The notes beneath the pieces are model-generated. The model was not told the DNA's origin, made no database searches, and worked only from the letters and a program-made list of their open reading frames with translations. Positions 26,022 to 35,363 of a stretch of DNA of 64,000 nt are shown here, piece after piece. Both the position numbers and the translations under genes were made by a program. How positions within the stretch are numbered: position 1 is the first letter of the stretch; the number at the start of each line of letters is the position of its first letter. The DNA comes from Ligilactobacillus sp900765635 (GTDB taxonomy: Bacteria; Bacillota; Bacilli; Lactobacillales; Lactobacillaceae), in assembly GCF_949152225.1 (NCBI RefSeq), contig NZ_CASCJC010000001.1:620001-684000 (forward strand), given 5' to 3'.

Positions 26022-26077
26022 ATTACAAATGAGTAACAAGTGCTAGTTTCGATATCTGATTGTAATCTAAGTGTAAA
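26022..26077 (+). promoter_or_regulatory. Two WalR (YycF)-type boxes
   Basis: TGTAAT-CTAAG-TGTAAA (26061-26077) matches the WalR direct-repeat consensus TGTWAH-N5-TGTWAH exactly. A second exact match, TGTTAC-TCATT-TGTAAT, lies on the opposite strand at 26022-26038. TATAAT at 26099-26104 is the likely -10 of the downstream gene, which puts the nearer box just above the -35 position, as in WalR-activated genes. Confidence 0.72.
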
Positions 26078-26132
26078 TAAAGCAACTTGCATTTAAGTTA
26101 TAATTTTAATTAGATAAAGGAGTTAGACGTTT

Positions 26133-27158
26133 ATGAAAAAAATTAAAATAATTTTATTAATAGGGATACTAGTGCTAACAACTTCTGTACCAAGCATTAG
26201 CGCAGCAAGTGTAGAAGAATTGCAACAACAACAAGCACAAGTTAAAGCTCAACTAAATGCCAACTCAGATAAACTAGCACAAACTATGAATAAGGTAAAT
26301 ACTATCTATCAACAATTAAATGATTTGCAAGCGCAAAAACAAGAGACGACAGTTAAGATTCAAACAGCTACTAAGCAATTACAACAAGCTAAAAAAGAAA
26401 AACAACAACGAACCCGTGATGCTAAGCAGCGTTTACGTGAACTTCAGTTGCGTCAAGGTACAAATACAACATTGAGCTTTTTAGAAAAAGCACAAAATTT
26501 AACACAGTGGTTGAGTAGTGTAATTGTGTTGCAACGACTTCAAAATGTTTATAACGATAGTATGCAAGCAGTTAAGCAAAGTGTTGATCAATTAAATGAG
26601 ACCCAAAATAAGCTAGCAAATTATCAAGCTGATTTGCAACGACAAAGTGATGATTTGCAACAACAACAAGCTCAATTAAATAAGCAAGTTGAACAGTTAA
26701 AGTCTGTTATGGCACAAAGTCAAAGTAAATTAAAGGATTTAGCCAATCAAGAACAACAAGCAAAAGCTATTGAAGAAGCTCAAGCTAAACAAGCTCAAGA
26801 AGCCGCTGCTAAGCAACAAGCTCAAGCTCAACAGCAAGTAACAAATGATACTGCTAATGTTGATTTGAATGGAGCAAAAACCTTAACGATGCAAGCTACG
26901 GGGTATTCAACTGAAGAATTAGGAGCTAGTGTTTATAGTGCAACAGGGATTAATTTACGTCAAAATTCAAGTTGTGTTGCGGTTGATCCAAGTGTGATTC
27001 CACTAGGTAGTATTGTTTGGGTATCTGGTTATGGTGTATCAATTGCAGGTGATACTGGTGGAGCAATTAAAGGCAATATTATCGATTTACATTTTGCAAC
27101 GGTTGCGCAGGCTATTAATTGGGGTAGACGCACAGTGACTGTTAAAGTTTTAAGTTAA
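26133..27158 (+). CDS. Secreted coiled-coil protein with C-terminal 3D domain
   Basis: A signal peptide (residues 1-25, cleavage near ISA-AS) precedes a long glutamine-rich coiled coil (about 26-230) and a 3D domain (about 250-341), named for its three conserved aspartates: VAVDPSVIPLGS, AGDTGGAIKG and IDLHF. The fold is a double-psi beta barrel related to MltA and is found in resuscitation-factor and YocH/YuiC-type muralytic proteins. The coiled coil resembles that of PcsB/CwlO-type hydrolases, where it gates activity. Two upstream WalR boxes support a role in cell-wall remodelling. Its own hydrolase activity is unproven. KAGGAG-type ribosome site. Confidence 0.85.
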   Translation: MKKIKIILLIGILVLTTSVPSISAASVEELQQQQAQVKAQLNANSDKLAQTMNKVNTIYQQLNDLQAQKQETTVKIQTATKQLQQAKKEKQQRTRDAKQRLRELQLRQGTNTTLSFLEKAQNLTQWLSSVIVLQRLQNVYNDSMQAVKQSVDQLNETQNKLANYQADLQRQSDDLQQQQAQLNKQVEQLKSVMAQSQSKLKDLANQEQQAKAIEEAQAKQAQEAAAKQQAQAQQQVTNDTANVDLNGAKTLTMQATGYSTEELGASVYSATGINLRQNSSCVAVDPSVIPLGSIVWVSGYGVSIAGDTGGAIKGNIIDLHFATVAQAINWGRRTVTVKVLS

Positions 27159-27637
27159 AAAGATAATATTTATTTTTCATAGATTATCTACCAAAGTCCT
27201 TAATCTTACGGTATATTTAGGGATTTAAATCATCATTACTGATTTAGTGAGGTATAAATCAGCATTGAAATATGAAAAATTGAATACAAAAGTAGGTGAT
27301 GAAACGCCAATATTGACGTTTCTTGTCTATTTCTAGCCGTTCAGAAATGGACGGTTTTTTTATATCATAAATTTATTAATTTTGTAGTACTTGCTACACA
27401 GTTTATATTAGAAATAAAAATATTATTTCAAGGAGTATTGCAAATAAAAAGGAAACAATCAATTATGGAGTTGTGTTTTGAATAGTAAGCATGAAGCATA
27501 ACTACTAAGAATGACATAATATGGTCTACATTTTGTAGCAGATAAAGCATTACAATATGTCATCGATCTGTATATTTCATTAGAAATGGTAAAATATATA
27601 GTGCTTTTTAGCTTAAGTTTTATTTAGATTAGATTTA
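27159..27637. other. 480-base non-coding stretch with hairpins
   Basis: No credible gene. GATAAT...ATTATC near 27164-27189 and GAAACG-CCAATATTGA-CGTTTC near 27301-27322 are hairpins. CCGTTC-AGAAAT-GGACGG followed by T7 (27337-27362) is a Rho-independent terminator, 180 bases after the 3D-domain gene. The part up to 27362 is therefore either a long 3' leader of that message or a small RNA. The rest holds short AT-rich sequence and one AAGGAG without a following frame of note. Confidence 0.5.
27337..27362 (+). terminator. Terminator, distal to the 3D-domain gene
   Basis: CCGTTC (27337-27342) pairs with GGACGG (27349-27354) with one G-U pair around AGAAAT, followed by seven T. Confidence 0.75.
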
Positions 27638-29130
27638 TTATGTAGTATAAAAATGTAACTTTTTGGCAAGCTGTAACACTGTATCACGATCACTAAAAGG
27701 TGTTTTTTTACCTTGGCAGTCGTTATATTCTTCATTTCCTTTACCGGCAATCAAAATAATATCGTGAGGTGTAGATATTTTTAAAGCATGCTCAATAGCT
27801 TGAGAGCGATCTAAAATTTCAAGGTAGTGATTAGTTAATGGTACCAATGTTGATTTGATATCAGCTAAAATTTCCATAAGCTTTTCAAAACGTGAATTAT
27901 CTTCGGTTAAAATAGTTAAATCAGCATATTTTTCAGCCGCACGTCCCATTCCCTAGCGTCGCTTTTTAGAACGATTGCTACCACAGCCAAAAATAACGAT
28001 TAAACGATGTGGTTTTAGTTGTTTAAGTGTTGATAAAACTTTTTCTAAAGAAGCTTCATTATGAGCATAATCAACGAAAATAGTATGCTGTGGTGTTTTT
28101 AAGACTAATTCAAGCTGACCAGCAATTTTTAAATTTTGTAGTGAAGTTAATGGTAAAGGAAGCTGTAAATATTGAAATAAACTAAGAGTAGCTAAGATAT
28201 TACTAATATTATAAGTTCCAATCAATGGTACTTTAACACAAGAAGCTAGCAATTTTCCGTTAGAAAATAAATCAAAAGAGGTTGTGCTAAAATGTTTATG
28301 CTGCACCAATTTAAGATTTTGTGCGGTTGATTTAGTAAAGTTAGTAATCCCATAAGTAAAATAACAAGTTGACTTATTAATAAAAGCAGTAGCGTAGGCG
28401 TCATCGGCATTAATGATTCCAACTTTACTTTGAGAAAATAGACTTAGTTTACATTGTAGGTATTCATTAAAGTCGTGATGTTCATTTTGACCGATATGAT
28501 CAATTGAAATATTAGTAAATAGCGCATAATCAAAAAAATTCCAGCAGTGCGTTTTAATTTTTGAGCTTGACTTGAAACTTCAATGACAACATATTTAATG
28601 TTAGCTTGTAGCATTTGTACTAAATATTTGTGTAAATCATAGCTTTCAGGAGTGGTATTTTGAGTTGGAATCTTGAAATTATTATAAAAAATACCATCAG
28701 TCCTAATTAGTCCTGTTGGCTGTTGATTATGTTCAAGTAATTGTTTAATAATCCAAGCCGTACTACTTTTTTCTTTGGTTCCTGTGATAGCAATACAAGT
28801 TAATTTTTGACAAGAATAGTTGAAATGAAAAGCTGACAACTTTGCTAAAACTAATCGTGTATTGGTAACTTTAACTACAGTTACAGTTGAAGGAATACTT
28901 GTTAGGTCAATTGTAGATTGAATTATTAGAATCTGGCATCCACGTGCTAGGACATCGGGGATAAATGTGTGAGCATCGAAATTAGCTCCTTTTAAACAAA
29001 TGAAAATGTCGTTGCAATTAACTTTTTTTGAATTAATCGCAAAATCATTGACCGGTTTATTCAAACTTTTTTTGAAGTAAGGTATAATCGATGGCTTTTT
29101 AAATATTGTTTTAATGTTTTCATTAAACAC
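27638..29130 (-). pseudogene. Decayed MurE-like Mur ligase
   Basis: Homologous to UDP-N-acetylmuramoyl-tripeptide synthetase (MurE) over its length: VNDFAINSKKV and IFICLKGANFDAH at the N-terminus, IEVSSQA, the SIDHIGQNEHHDF region, FVDYAHNEASLEKVL, and MGRAAEKYADLTILTEDN. It is broken twice. A frameshift lies in the A7 run at 28532-28538 (TAGIF then FDYALFTNIS in another frame), and an in-frame TAG lies at 27953-27955 before GMGRAAE. The P-loop, normally GTNGKTST, reads GTKEKSST, and the substrate motif DNPR reads DNSR, so catalysis was lost as well. A functional murE must be elsewhere. Confidence 0.85.
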
Positions 29131-29379
29131 TCAGCATTTCTTAAAAAATTAATTATAAAAAAGTGTAGTATTTTTATTTGAATGTGATTATTTTATTAAA
29201 CTTTATGTGTTTTTTTATGAAAGGGGATGATTAAGGCATATGTGTTATCCCAAATAAACAATTGATTTGTGCCAAATTAGCTTTAAAGTAAATTTATTAA
29301 ATGATTTTATCCAAGCAAATAATTGTTCTACTTAAAATTGTTTATTTTAAAGGGGACTTTTATTTTTTGGCACAAAAAT
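29131..29379. other. Non-coding spacer
   Basis: AT-rich sequence between the Mur-ligase pseudogene and the terminator at 29380. ATTATA at 29150-29155 could be the minus-strand -10 (TATAAT) of the pseudogene. I see no gene, repeat or RNA here. Confidence 0.5.
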
Positions 29380-29411
29380 AGGACTGATGAAAATTTTATC
29401 AGTCCTAAAAA
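29380..29411. terminator. Bidirectional terminator
   Basis: AGGACTGAT (29380-29388) and ATCAGTCCT (29398-29406) pair perfectly. A-tracts on both sides give a U-tract in either direction. It ends the LURP-one-like gene transcribed on the minus strand. Confidence 0.85.
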
Positions 29412-29427
29412 ATATTAGAGTTACTTT

Positions 29428-29949
29428 TTAGCTCCAAGCAGAAAGGTGTTGCCCAGATAACTTTTTTTGTTTTTGTTTGATGTTTTTTTGTGCCCAATGA
29501 TCTAAAATGGCTGCAAGACATAAGCCTATTGGCTCATCGTTTATTTCTTTAAACCAAAATTCTAGGTATTTTCCCTTGGTTAATTTGACTTCAGAAATAG
29601 TCATTAAGCATGTTTTTGCATGATATATTTTGTAGTTAAAGGTAAAAATATTGCCTAAAATTAACCAATTAAGTCCCTTGACAAATAATATTTCACGTCC
29701 GATACCATAATAACGACGCAAGGAGCCGACATGTTGGTTTCCTTGATATAAATCAAAACGTGGGAAGATACCGAAATTTTTTTGCTTAATTTGTGCTAAA
29801 ATCTCTCCATGGATAGAGAAAACTGTCAAAACATCTTGTTGTTTACCCCGATCACCGGTTATTAAATAGGCAATTTGACCATGTTCATCTTTTATTGTAA
29901 TTGATCTTTGAGTTATTAGTGCATTGCGCCGTGAATATAGTGTCCGCAA
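29428..29949 (-). CDS. LURP-one-related (YxjI/tubby-like) family protein
   Basis: A 173-residue protein with the twelve-strand barrel pattern of the LURP-one-related/YxjI family: FSIHGEILAQIKQ, the repeated strand-turn pattern and a hydrophobic central helix (LNWLILGNIFTF). The biochemical function of this family in bacteria is unknown; membrane tethering or lipid binding has been proposed for relatives. Start TTG 29949 with GGTGAAGG upstream. It is 34 bases downstream of the Cof-type hydrolase and probably shares its transcript. Confidence 0.7.
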   Translation of the reverse strand: MRTLYSRRNALITQRSITIKDEHGQIAYLITGDRGKQQDVLTVFSIHGEILAQIKQKNFGIFPRFDLYQGNQHVGSLRRYYGIGREILFVKGLNWLILGNIFTFNYKIYHAKTCLMTISEVKLTKGKYLEFWFKEINDEPIGLCLAAILDHWAQKNIKQKQKKLSGQHLSAWS

Positions 29950-29983
29950 CTTCCTTCACCTCTATTGCTTACTTGTATGGACA

Positions 29984-30856
29984 TTAGAAGTTACCTTTAG
30001 CTAATTGCTCTTCAATGGCTTTACCAACACCATCGGCAGTATTTAGATCGGCAATATATTTAGCAATTTTTTTAACTTCTTGAGTCCCATTTCCCATTGC
30101 ATAACTGATACCAGCTACTTTTAGCATCGAGACATCATTGTTATTGTCGCCAATCGCCATTACGTTATCAAGTGGAACGTTTAGTCGGTCTGCATATGCT
30201 TGTAAGGCAATGCCTTTTTGTGCGTTAATATGGTTAATTTCGATATTTCCGGGACCAGAAGAAGTTACGACAATAGAAGGGTTTTTTAAAAGTTCTTCTC
30301 TAATTGGATTTAAAACTTCGGGGCCTTGTTGGCTGAATGCAACAATTTTAAAAATATCGACTTTAGGATCATCGGTTAAGTCAAAGTAATCATCCACATA
30401 ATTGATATTCATTAATTCCATACGTGCCGATGCTAAGGCAACAGCTAATTTGTATGGAGTTTCAGGACTGATACTTGCTAATAATTCGGCAAAATTTTCA
30501 ATTCGTTTAGCTTTATCATCGGAGCAAACGCCCTTGGAACAAATAACTTCAAAGTAGAGGCCTTTTTTCTTAAGATTTAAAATAATCTTTTTGGCTAATT
30601 GATCAGAAAGTGGAGCTGAACTTAAAACATTTCCATTTTCGTCTAAAACCAATGCGCCATTCATTGTAATCATCGGACAATTAAATCCGGCAGCTTCAAT
30701 AAGTGGTTTAATTTCACGATAGGCTCTACCAGAAGAAACGATAAAATGAACGCCTTTAGCTTGTGCATGTTTAACAGCATCGGCGTTAAATTTAGAGATG
30801 ACCATCTCATCATTGAGCATTGTGCCATCCATATCAGAAGCAATAATTTGGACCAT
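29984..30856 (-). CDS. Cof-type HAD superfamily phosphatase
   Basis: Haloacid-dehalogenase hydrolase of the Cof/YidA subfamily, which dephosphorylates sugar phosphates or related metabolites in the cytoplasm. The nucleophile motif DMDGT is at 8-12, and the Mg-binding GDNNNDVSML is near the C-terminus; the C2B cap lies between. 290 residues is normal. GAGGT precedes the ATG. The exact substrate cannot be read from sequence. Confidence 0.88.
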   Translation of the reverse strand: MVQIIASDMDGTMLNDEMVISKFNADAVKHAQAKGVHFIVSSGRAYREIKPLIEAAGFNCPMITMNGALVLDENGNVLSSAPLSDQLAKKIILNLKKKGLYFEVICSKGVCSDDKAKRIENFAELLASISPETPYKLAVALASARMELMNINYVDDYFDLTDDPKVDIFKIVAFSQQGPEVLNPIREELLKNPSIVVTSSGPGNIEINHINAQKGIALQAYADRLNVPLDNVMAIGDNNNDVSMLKVAGISYAMGNGTQEVKKIAKYIADLNTADGVGKAIEEQLAKGNF

Positions 30857-31056
30857 GGTGGTACCTCACTTTTTTTAAGTTTCTTATATGGATAATTTTA
30901 TCATGAAATTAAGTTTTTGTGCTAATCCAAGATAAAAATGAATTATTAATATATAGATATGTTAAAATATTAAGTGGATTTGGCTGAAGAAAATAAAAGA
31001 TAAAAATATTCTCCAAATTAATTAACTTGTGTTAAAATAATATTCGAGGTGTTTAA

Positions 31057-31749
31057 ATGAAAGCGTTTATTAATAATGATTGGCAGGATGTTTTGGCACC
31101 TGAATTTCAAAAAACGTATTATGCACAATTGCATAACTTTTTAAAAGAAGAGTATCAAACACAAACGATTCATCCAGACATGTATCATATCTATGAAGCA
31201 TTTGAGTGGACGCCTTTTTCAAAAGTTAAGGTGGTCATATTAGGACAAGATCCATATCATGGTTTAAATCAAGCTCATGGATTGAGCTTTTCAGTTTTGC
31301 CAGGTGTTAAGATTCCACCTTCATTGCGTAATATTTATTTGGAATTACAGTCTGATTTAGGAATTACTCCTGTTAATCATGGTTATCTTGAAAAATGGGC
31401 GAAACAGGGTGTTTTATTATTAAATTCTGTTTTGACTGTACGTGATGGAATGGCTTATTCTCATCGTGGAAAGGGATGGGAACAGTTGACTGATGCTGCG
31501 ATTGTGGCACTTTCCAAGCGACCAACACCAGTAATTTTTATTTTATGGGGAAAAGCCGCTCAAGATAAGATAAAATTGATCGATCAAAGTCGCAATGTCA
31601 TTATCATGTCGCCACATCCAAGTCCACTTTCGGCTAGCCGAGGCTTTTTTGGTTCTAAGCCATTTTCTAAAACCAATGAAGCTTTAATCGCCATGGGACA
31701 GACACCTATTGACTGGCAATTACCAAGTGAGGTAAGTGCAATAAATTAG
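31057..31749 (+). CDS. ung: Uracil-DNA glycosylase
   Basis: Removes uracil from DNA, the first step of base excision repair. The water-activating loop GQDPYHG is near residues 62-68, and the leucine-loop region HPSPLSASRGFFG is near the C-terminus; 230 residues is normal. CGAGGTG precedes the ATG. It lies 18 bases before pta and is probably co-transcribed, a pairing common in lactobacilli. Confidence 0.97.
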   Translation: MKAFINNDWQDVLAPEFQKTYYAQLHNFLKEEYQTQTIHPDMYHIYEAFEWTPFSKVKVVILGQDPYHGLNQAHGLSFSVLPGVKIPPSLRNIYLELQSDLGITPVNHGYLEKWAKQGVLLLNSVLTVRDGMAYSHRGKGWEQLTDAAIVALSKRPTPVIFILWGKAAQDKIKLIDQSRNVIIMSPHPSPLSASRGFFGSKPFSKTNEALIAMGQTPIDWQLPSEVSAIN

Positions 31750-31767
31750 TTATTTGGAGGCTTATTC

Positions 31768-32763
31768 ATGGATTTATTTACAAATTTAAAAGAAAAAATT
31801 AGAAATAAAAATATGCGAATTGTTTTTCCAGAAGGTGAAGAACCACGCGTTTTAAGTGCTACATTACGTTTAGCTCAAGAAGGAATCTTACGTCCAATTG
31901 TCCTAGGAAACGAATATGAAATTGAACGAACAGCACATGATTTAGGTAGAGATATTCCTAGCACAATCAGAGTAATTGATCCTGAAACTTATTTTGTTGA
32001 TGAATATGAAGAAATGGTACGAACCTTTTTAGAAAGACGTCAAGGTAAAAGTACTGAGAGTCAAGCACGTAAACTTTTGAAAGATGTTAATTATTTTGGA
32101 ACAATGCTTGTTTATATGCATAAAGCAGATGGTTTAGTTTCTGGCGCAGTTCATTCAACTGGTGACACAGTGCGTCCTGCATTACAAATTATCAAAACAA
32201 AGCCAGGTATCAGCCGTACAAGTGGTGCTTTTGTCATGACAAGAACTAATAAATTTGGCACAGAAACATATCTATTCTCTGATTGTGCAATTAATATTGA
32301 TCCACCAGCAGATGTTTTAGCAGAGATTGCAGTTGAAAGTGCTAAGACAGCCAAATTATTTGATATTGAACCACGTTTGGCAATGATGAGTTTTTCAACT
32401 AAAGGCTCAGCTAAGGCTCCACAAGTTGATAAAGTTATTGAAGCTACTAAATTAGCGAAAAAATTAGCTCCAGAATTGCAAATCGATGGTGAATTGCAAT
32501 TTGATGCAGCTTTTGTGCCAAAAGTAGCTGCTCAAAAGGCACCAAGTTCTAAGGTTGCAGGTAAGGCTACGGTCTTTATTTTCCCAGAATTACAATCTGG
32601 TAATATTGGTTATAAGATTGCACAACGTTTTGGTGGCTTTGAAGCAATTGGACCTGTTTTACAAGGATTAAATAGTCCAGTATCTGATTTGTCACGTGGA
32701 TGCAGTGAACAAGACGTTTATAATGTGGCAATCATGACAGCAGCACAAGCTACACAAGCATAA
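31768..32763 (+). CDS. pta: Phosphate acetyltransferase
   Basis: Interconverts acetyl-CoA and acetyl phosphate, supplying ATP through acetate kinase. At 331 residues it is the short, single-domain type of Gram-positive bacteria. IVFPEGEEPR at the N-terminus and the substrate-binding SGAVHSTGDTVRPALQ and SFSTKGSAKAP are typical. TTGGAGG precedes the ATG. Acetate kinase is not in the window. Confidence 0.95.
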   Translation: MDLFTNLKEKIRNKNMRIVFPEGEEPRVLSATLRLAQEGILRPIVLGNEYEIERTAHDLGRDIPSTIRVIDPETYFVDEYEEMVRTFLERRQGKSTESQARKLLKDVNYFGTMLVYMHKADGLVSGAVHSTGDTVRPALQIIKTKPGISRTSGAFVMTRTNKFGTETYLFSDCAINIDPPADVLAEIAVESAKTAKLFDIEPRLAMMSFSTKGSAKAPQVDKVIEATKLAKKLAPELQIDGELQFDAAFVPKVAAQKAPSSKVAGKATVFIFPELQSGNIGYKIAQRFGGFEAIGPVLQGLNSPVSDLSRGCSEQDVYNVAIMTAAQATQA

Positions 32764-32785
32764 ATAAAGAGAATAGGGAATTGAA

Positions 32786-33247
32786 ATGTTAAAAATTATG
32801 GTTAATTCTGAACAAGAAACACAAGAACTAGCAATGCGGTTAGCAAATTTGCTTAATCCAGGAGATGTGCTCTTATTAGATGGACAGTTAGGTGCAGGCA
32901 AAACAACTTTTACCAAAGGGCTAGCTAAGGGACTAGGAATTACGCGCAACGTTAAAAGCCCAACCTTTACGTTGATTCGTGAATATCAACAAGGACGCTT
33001 GCCACTTTATCATATGGATGTTTATCGCCTTGAAGAAAGTAGTGGATCTGATTTAGGATTAGATGAATATCTAAACGGACAAGGTGTTTGTGTGATTGAA
33101 TGGTCGCAATTTATTGCAGATGAATTACCTGCTCAAAATTTAGTTATTCATTTTCAAAAAGATGATGATAACTTTGATAAACGTACCTTACTTTTTGAAG
33201 CTAACGGCGCGCGCTATGAACAATTATTAACGGATTTAACAAATTAA
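32786..33247 (+). CDS. tsaE: tRNA threonylcarbamoyladenosine biosynthesis ATPase TsaE
   Basis: ATPase that works with TsaB, TsaC and TsaD to make t6A at position 37 of ANN-decoding tRNAs. Walker A GQLGAGKTT is at 33-41, and SPTFTLIREY and the MDVYRLEE region are family signatures; 153 residues is normal. It is the last gene of ung-pta-tsaE. Its native terminator is split by the IS copy that follows. Confidence 0.94.
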   Translation: MLKIMVNSEQETQELAMRLANLLNPGDVLLLDGQLGAGKTTFTKGLAKGLGITRNVKSPTFTLIREYQQGRLPLYHMDVYRLEESSGSDLGLDEYLNGQGVCVIEWSQFIADELPAQNLVIHFQKDDDNFDKRTLLFEANGARYEQLLTDLTN

Positions 33248-33250
33248 TAA

Positions 33251-33265
33251 AAAAACCTTCTTTAC
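33251..33265. terminator. Left arm of the tsaE terminator, split by an IS
   Basis: AAAAACCTTCTTTAC pairs with GTAAAGAGGGTTTT at 34703-34716 with one mismatch, but the two arms are now 1.4 kb apart. Confidence 0.78.
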
Positions 33266-33268
33266 ATT

Positions 33269-34692
33269 TGATACGTACCCTCTTTACTGGACATCCAGTA
33301 AGGAGGGTTATTTTTATGCGCTACTCGCAAGAATATAAAATAAAATGTATCGAATTATACTGAGAAGGTAAATGGCCTGAAACACCAGATGGAATTAAAA
33401 CATGGTGAGAAAATGGACTCGAATGCAAGAAGCACATGATTTTGATATCTTAAAACACAAGAATTTCAATAAAAATTGGACTCCTGAAGAAAAATTCGAA
33501 TTAGTTTCTCAAGTGATTGCTAGAAAAGCTATTCAAGCAGGTATTAATGGTGGTTTATTGTATCAATGGGTTCGAAAATATAAGATTTATGGTTATAATG
33601 GTCTTGGAAATAAAAAGAAAGGTCGAAAATTCAGGAGCCCAACTATGAAAAAAGAGATATGCAAAAACCAAGAAAACTTAAAAAAAGCGAATATGAAGAG
33701 CTCATTCGGTTAAGAGCCGAAAATGAATATATTAAGACCAAAATTGCAGTGATAAAAAAAGGATCGCCTTGAGGCACGAAAAGTGGGCTGCGCAACTCAA
33801 GGCCAAAAAGCAGCGCTCATCAAAGAACTCCGGAAAGAAGGATATCAATTAAAGTATCTTTTAAAAGCCATGCGAATGGCTAGATCTACCTATTATTTTG
33901 AGATAAATAAAGTTGATGTTGTAAAAGTTAGAAACAAGGGATTGATGGCTAAGATTCAAGAAATATTTGAACGCAACAAAAGTAGATATGGCGTGCGTAG
34001 AGTTCACAAAGAACTAGTGAATTGTGGATATAATGTAAATCATAAACGAGTTCAACGTCTTATGCATAATATGAACTTGTTAGGAAAAACACCAAAACGT
34101 AGTTATCATTCTTATAAAGGTAAAGTCGGAAAAAGCACAGATAATATCATAGATAGAGATTTCAGCACACCTGCACCATTACAAAAATGGGCTACAGATG
34201 TATCGCAGTTTAGTTTTTTATGGGGAAAGTGTTATATTTCTCCAATTATAGATATGAATACAAATGAGATTATTTCCTATGATTTGTCGTTAAATCCAAA
34301 CTTAGAACAAATTAAACGAATGCTTGATATGGCCTTTAAAAAATTCTTATCTGTAGAAGGACTAATATTGCATTCTGATCAAGGATAGCAGTATCAGCAC
34401 GCGTATTTCAGAAATACCTTAAAAGAACACGGGATTATTCAATCGATGTCACGGAAAGGCAACTGTTATGATAATTGTGTCATGGAGACTTTCTTTGGAA
34501 GACTTAAAAATGAGGTCTTTTATGGATGTGAAAAAGATCACAGCTCATTTAATTATTAGTAAATATATCGATTACTATAACAATCAAAGGATTCAAGCCA
34601 AAACAAAATGGATGCCTCCTGTAAAATACAAGGAAGCATCCCTAGGATAATTTATTAAATTTTAACGTGTCCAGAAAACTGGGTACACATCA
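33269..34692 (+). mobile_element. Defective IS3-family element, copy 1 (1424 bp)
   Basis: The ends are TGATACGTACCC and, inverted, TGATGTGTACCC, with similarity continuing into an inner ACTGGACA/TCTGGACA. ATT flanks it on both sides (33266-33268, 34693-34695). It encodes a fragmented two-ORF IS3-family transposase. A near-identical copy lies in the same orientation at 53270. It is inserted in the loop of the tsaE terminator. The ends resemble those of the IS150-group element at 11564 (TGAT..G..CCC....GGACA). Confidence 0.92.
33316..34650 (+). pseudogene. Broken IS3-family transposase (orfA and orfB), copy 1
   Basis: A good ribosome site (AAGGAGGG) precedes MRYSQEYKIKCIELY, which then meets TGA (CGA in copy 2) and a second TGA. 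OrfA continues in another frame as MVRKWTRMQEAHDFD. OrfB (MRMARSTYYFEINK, ATDVSQFSF with the first Asp, ILHSDQG with the second) is interrupted by TAG at 34386-34388, where related transposases have Trp in SDQGWQYQ. A frameshift near 34540 separates the Glu region from the C-terminal SKYIDYYNNQRI. Confidence 0.88.
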
Positions 34693-34702
34693 ATTTTGAC
34701 TG

Positions 34703-34716
34703 GTAAAGAGGGTTTT
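34703..34716. terminator. Right arm of the IS-split tsaE terminator
   Basis: GTAAAGAGGGTTTT, followed by ATTTTTT, is the partner of the arm at 33251-33265. In the uninterrupted site the loop would be ATTTTGACTG, and the structure would terminate tsaE. Confidence 0.75.
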
Positions 34717-34816
34717 ATTTTTTATGAAAAATTTTAATGGCAGACATATTAAACAATAAGCTAGTTAAATGAAATCTAAAAAAATAGTACCTCAAACGAA
34801 GCACTATATCAAAATA

Positions 34817-35350
34817 TTAATAAGATTTAATGAACTTGTTCAAGTCATCAATTCCAAATTTTTGAACTTGATAAAGTAAGATTTTAGCACAAGCTAAGCT
34901 ATCATCTAGAGCATTATGATGATGTTCAAGTGAGATTTGTAATTGCTGACAAACAGTATTTAATTTATGATTTGGCAAGTCACTAAAATAATGTCGACAA
35001 GTTTTGACTGTATCCAAAGCTAAGAAATTGGGAGGGGTAATTTGATAATATTCCAAAGTCTTTTTCAAAACACTGCAATCAAAAGGTGCATTATGCGCTA
35101 CGATAAGCTTGTCTGGGCCAAAAAATGGCGCAATATGTGGCCATAATTCGGGAAATTTAGGTGCTTGTGCAACCATTTGTGGAGTGATTCCATGGATTTT
35201 AATATTATATGGTGAAAATTCAGTTTCAGGTTTAATCAATGAGTATAATTCATCGACAATTTGATTGTTTTGAACAACTGTTAAGGCTAAGGAACAAGCA
35301 CTATGGCGTTTAGGGCTTGCTGTTTCAAAGTCTAAAGCAACAAAATTCAT
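34817..35350 (-). CDS. DnaQ-family 3'-5' exonuclease
   Basis: DEDDh exonuclease of the DNA polymerase III epsilon type. Exo I DFETASP (Asp7, Glu9), Exo II AHNAPFD and Exo III HHNALDDSLA are present. It is a stand-alone 177-residue protein without helicase or polymerase domain, so a proofreading, repair or RNA-trimming role is possible. I start it at ATG 35350, which has AAGGAG 10 bases upstream; a longer reading from 35377 would overlap the exonuclease III stop. It lies 14 bases downstream of that gene. Confidence 0.87.
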   Translation of the reverse strand: MNFVALDFETASPKRHSACSLALTVVQNNQIVDELYSLIKPETEFSPYNIKIHGITPQMVAQAPKFPELWPHIAPFFGPDKLIVAHNAPFDCSVLKKTLEYYQITPPNFLALDTVKTCRHYFSDLPNHKLNTVCQQLQISLEHHHNALDDSLACAKILLYQVQKFGIDDLNKFIKSY

Positions 35351-35363
35351 TTTTTGATTCTCC

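Noticed and set aside
25961..26132. tmRNA gene expected after smpB
   Set aside because: The space is only 170 bases and holds a terminator, WalR-type boxes and a promoter. No tRNA-like acceptor or tag-peptide frame is visible.
31057..31071. Near-match to a CcpA cre site (ATGAAAGCGTTTATT) at the start of ung, ahead of pta
   Set aside because: It begins with the ung start codon and encodes the usual MKAF start of the protein, so the match is explained by coding sequence. It has one mismatch and no supporting promoter context.
33316..33410. In-frame TGA codons in the IS orfA, possibly read as tryptophan
   Set aside because: The surrounding host genes use TGA as a stop (for example rapZ and cdaA), and the same transposase also has a TAG and frameshifts. 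It is plain pseudogene decay.
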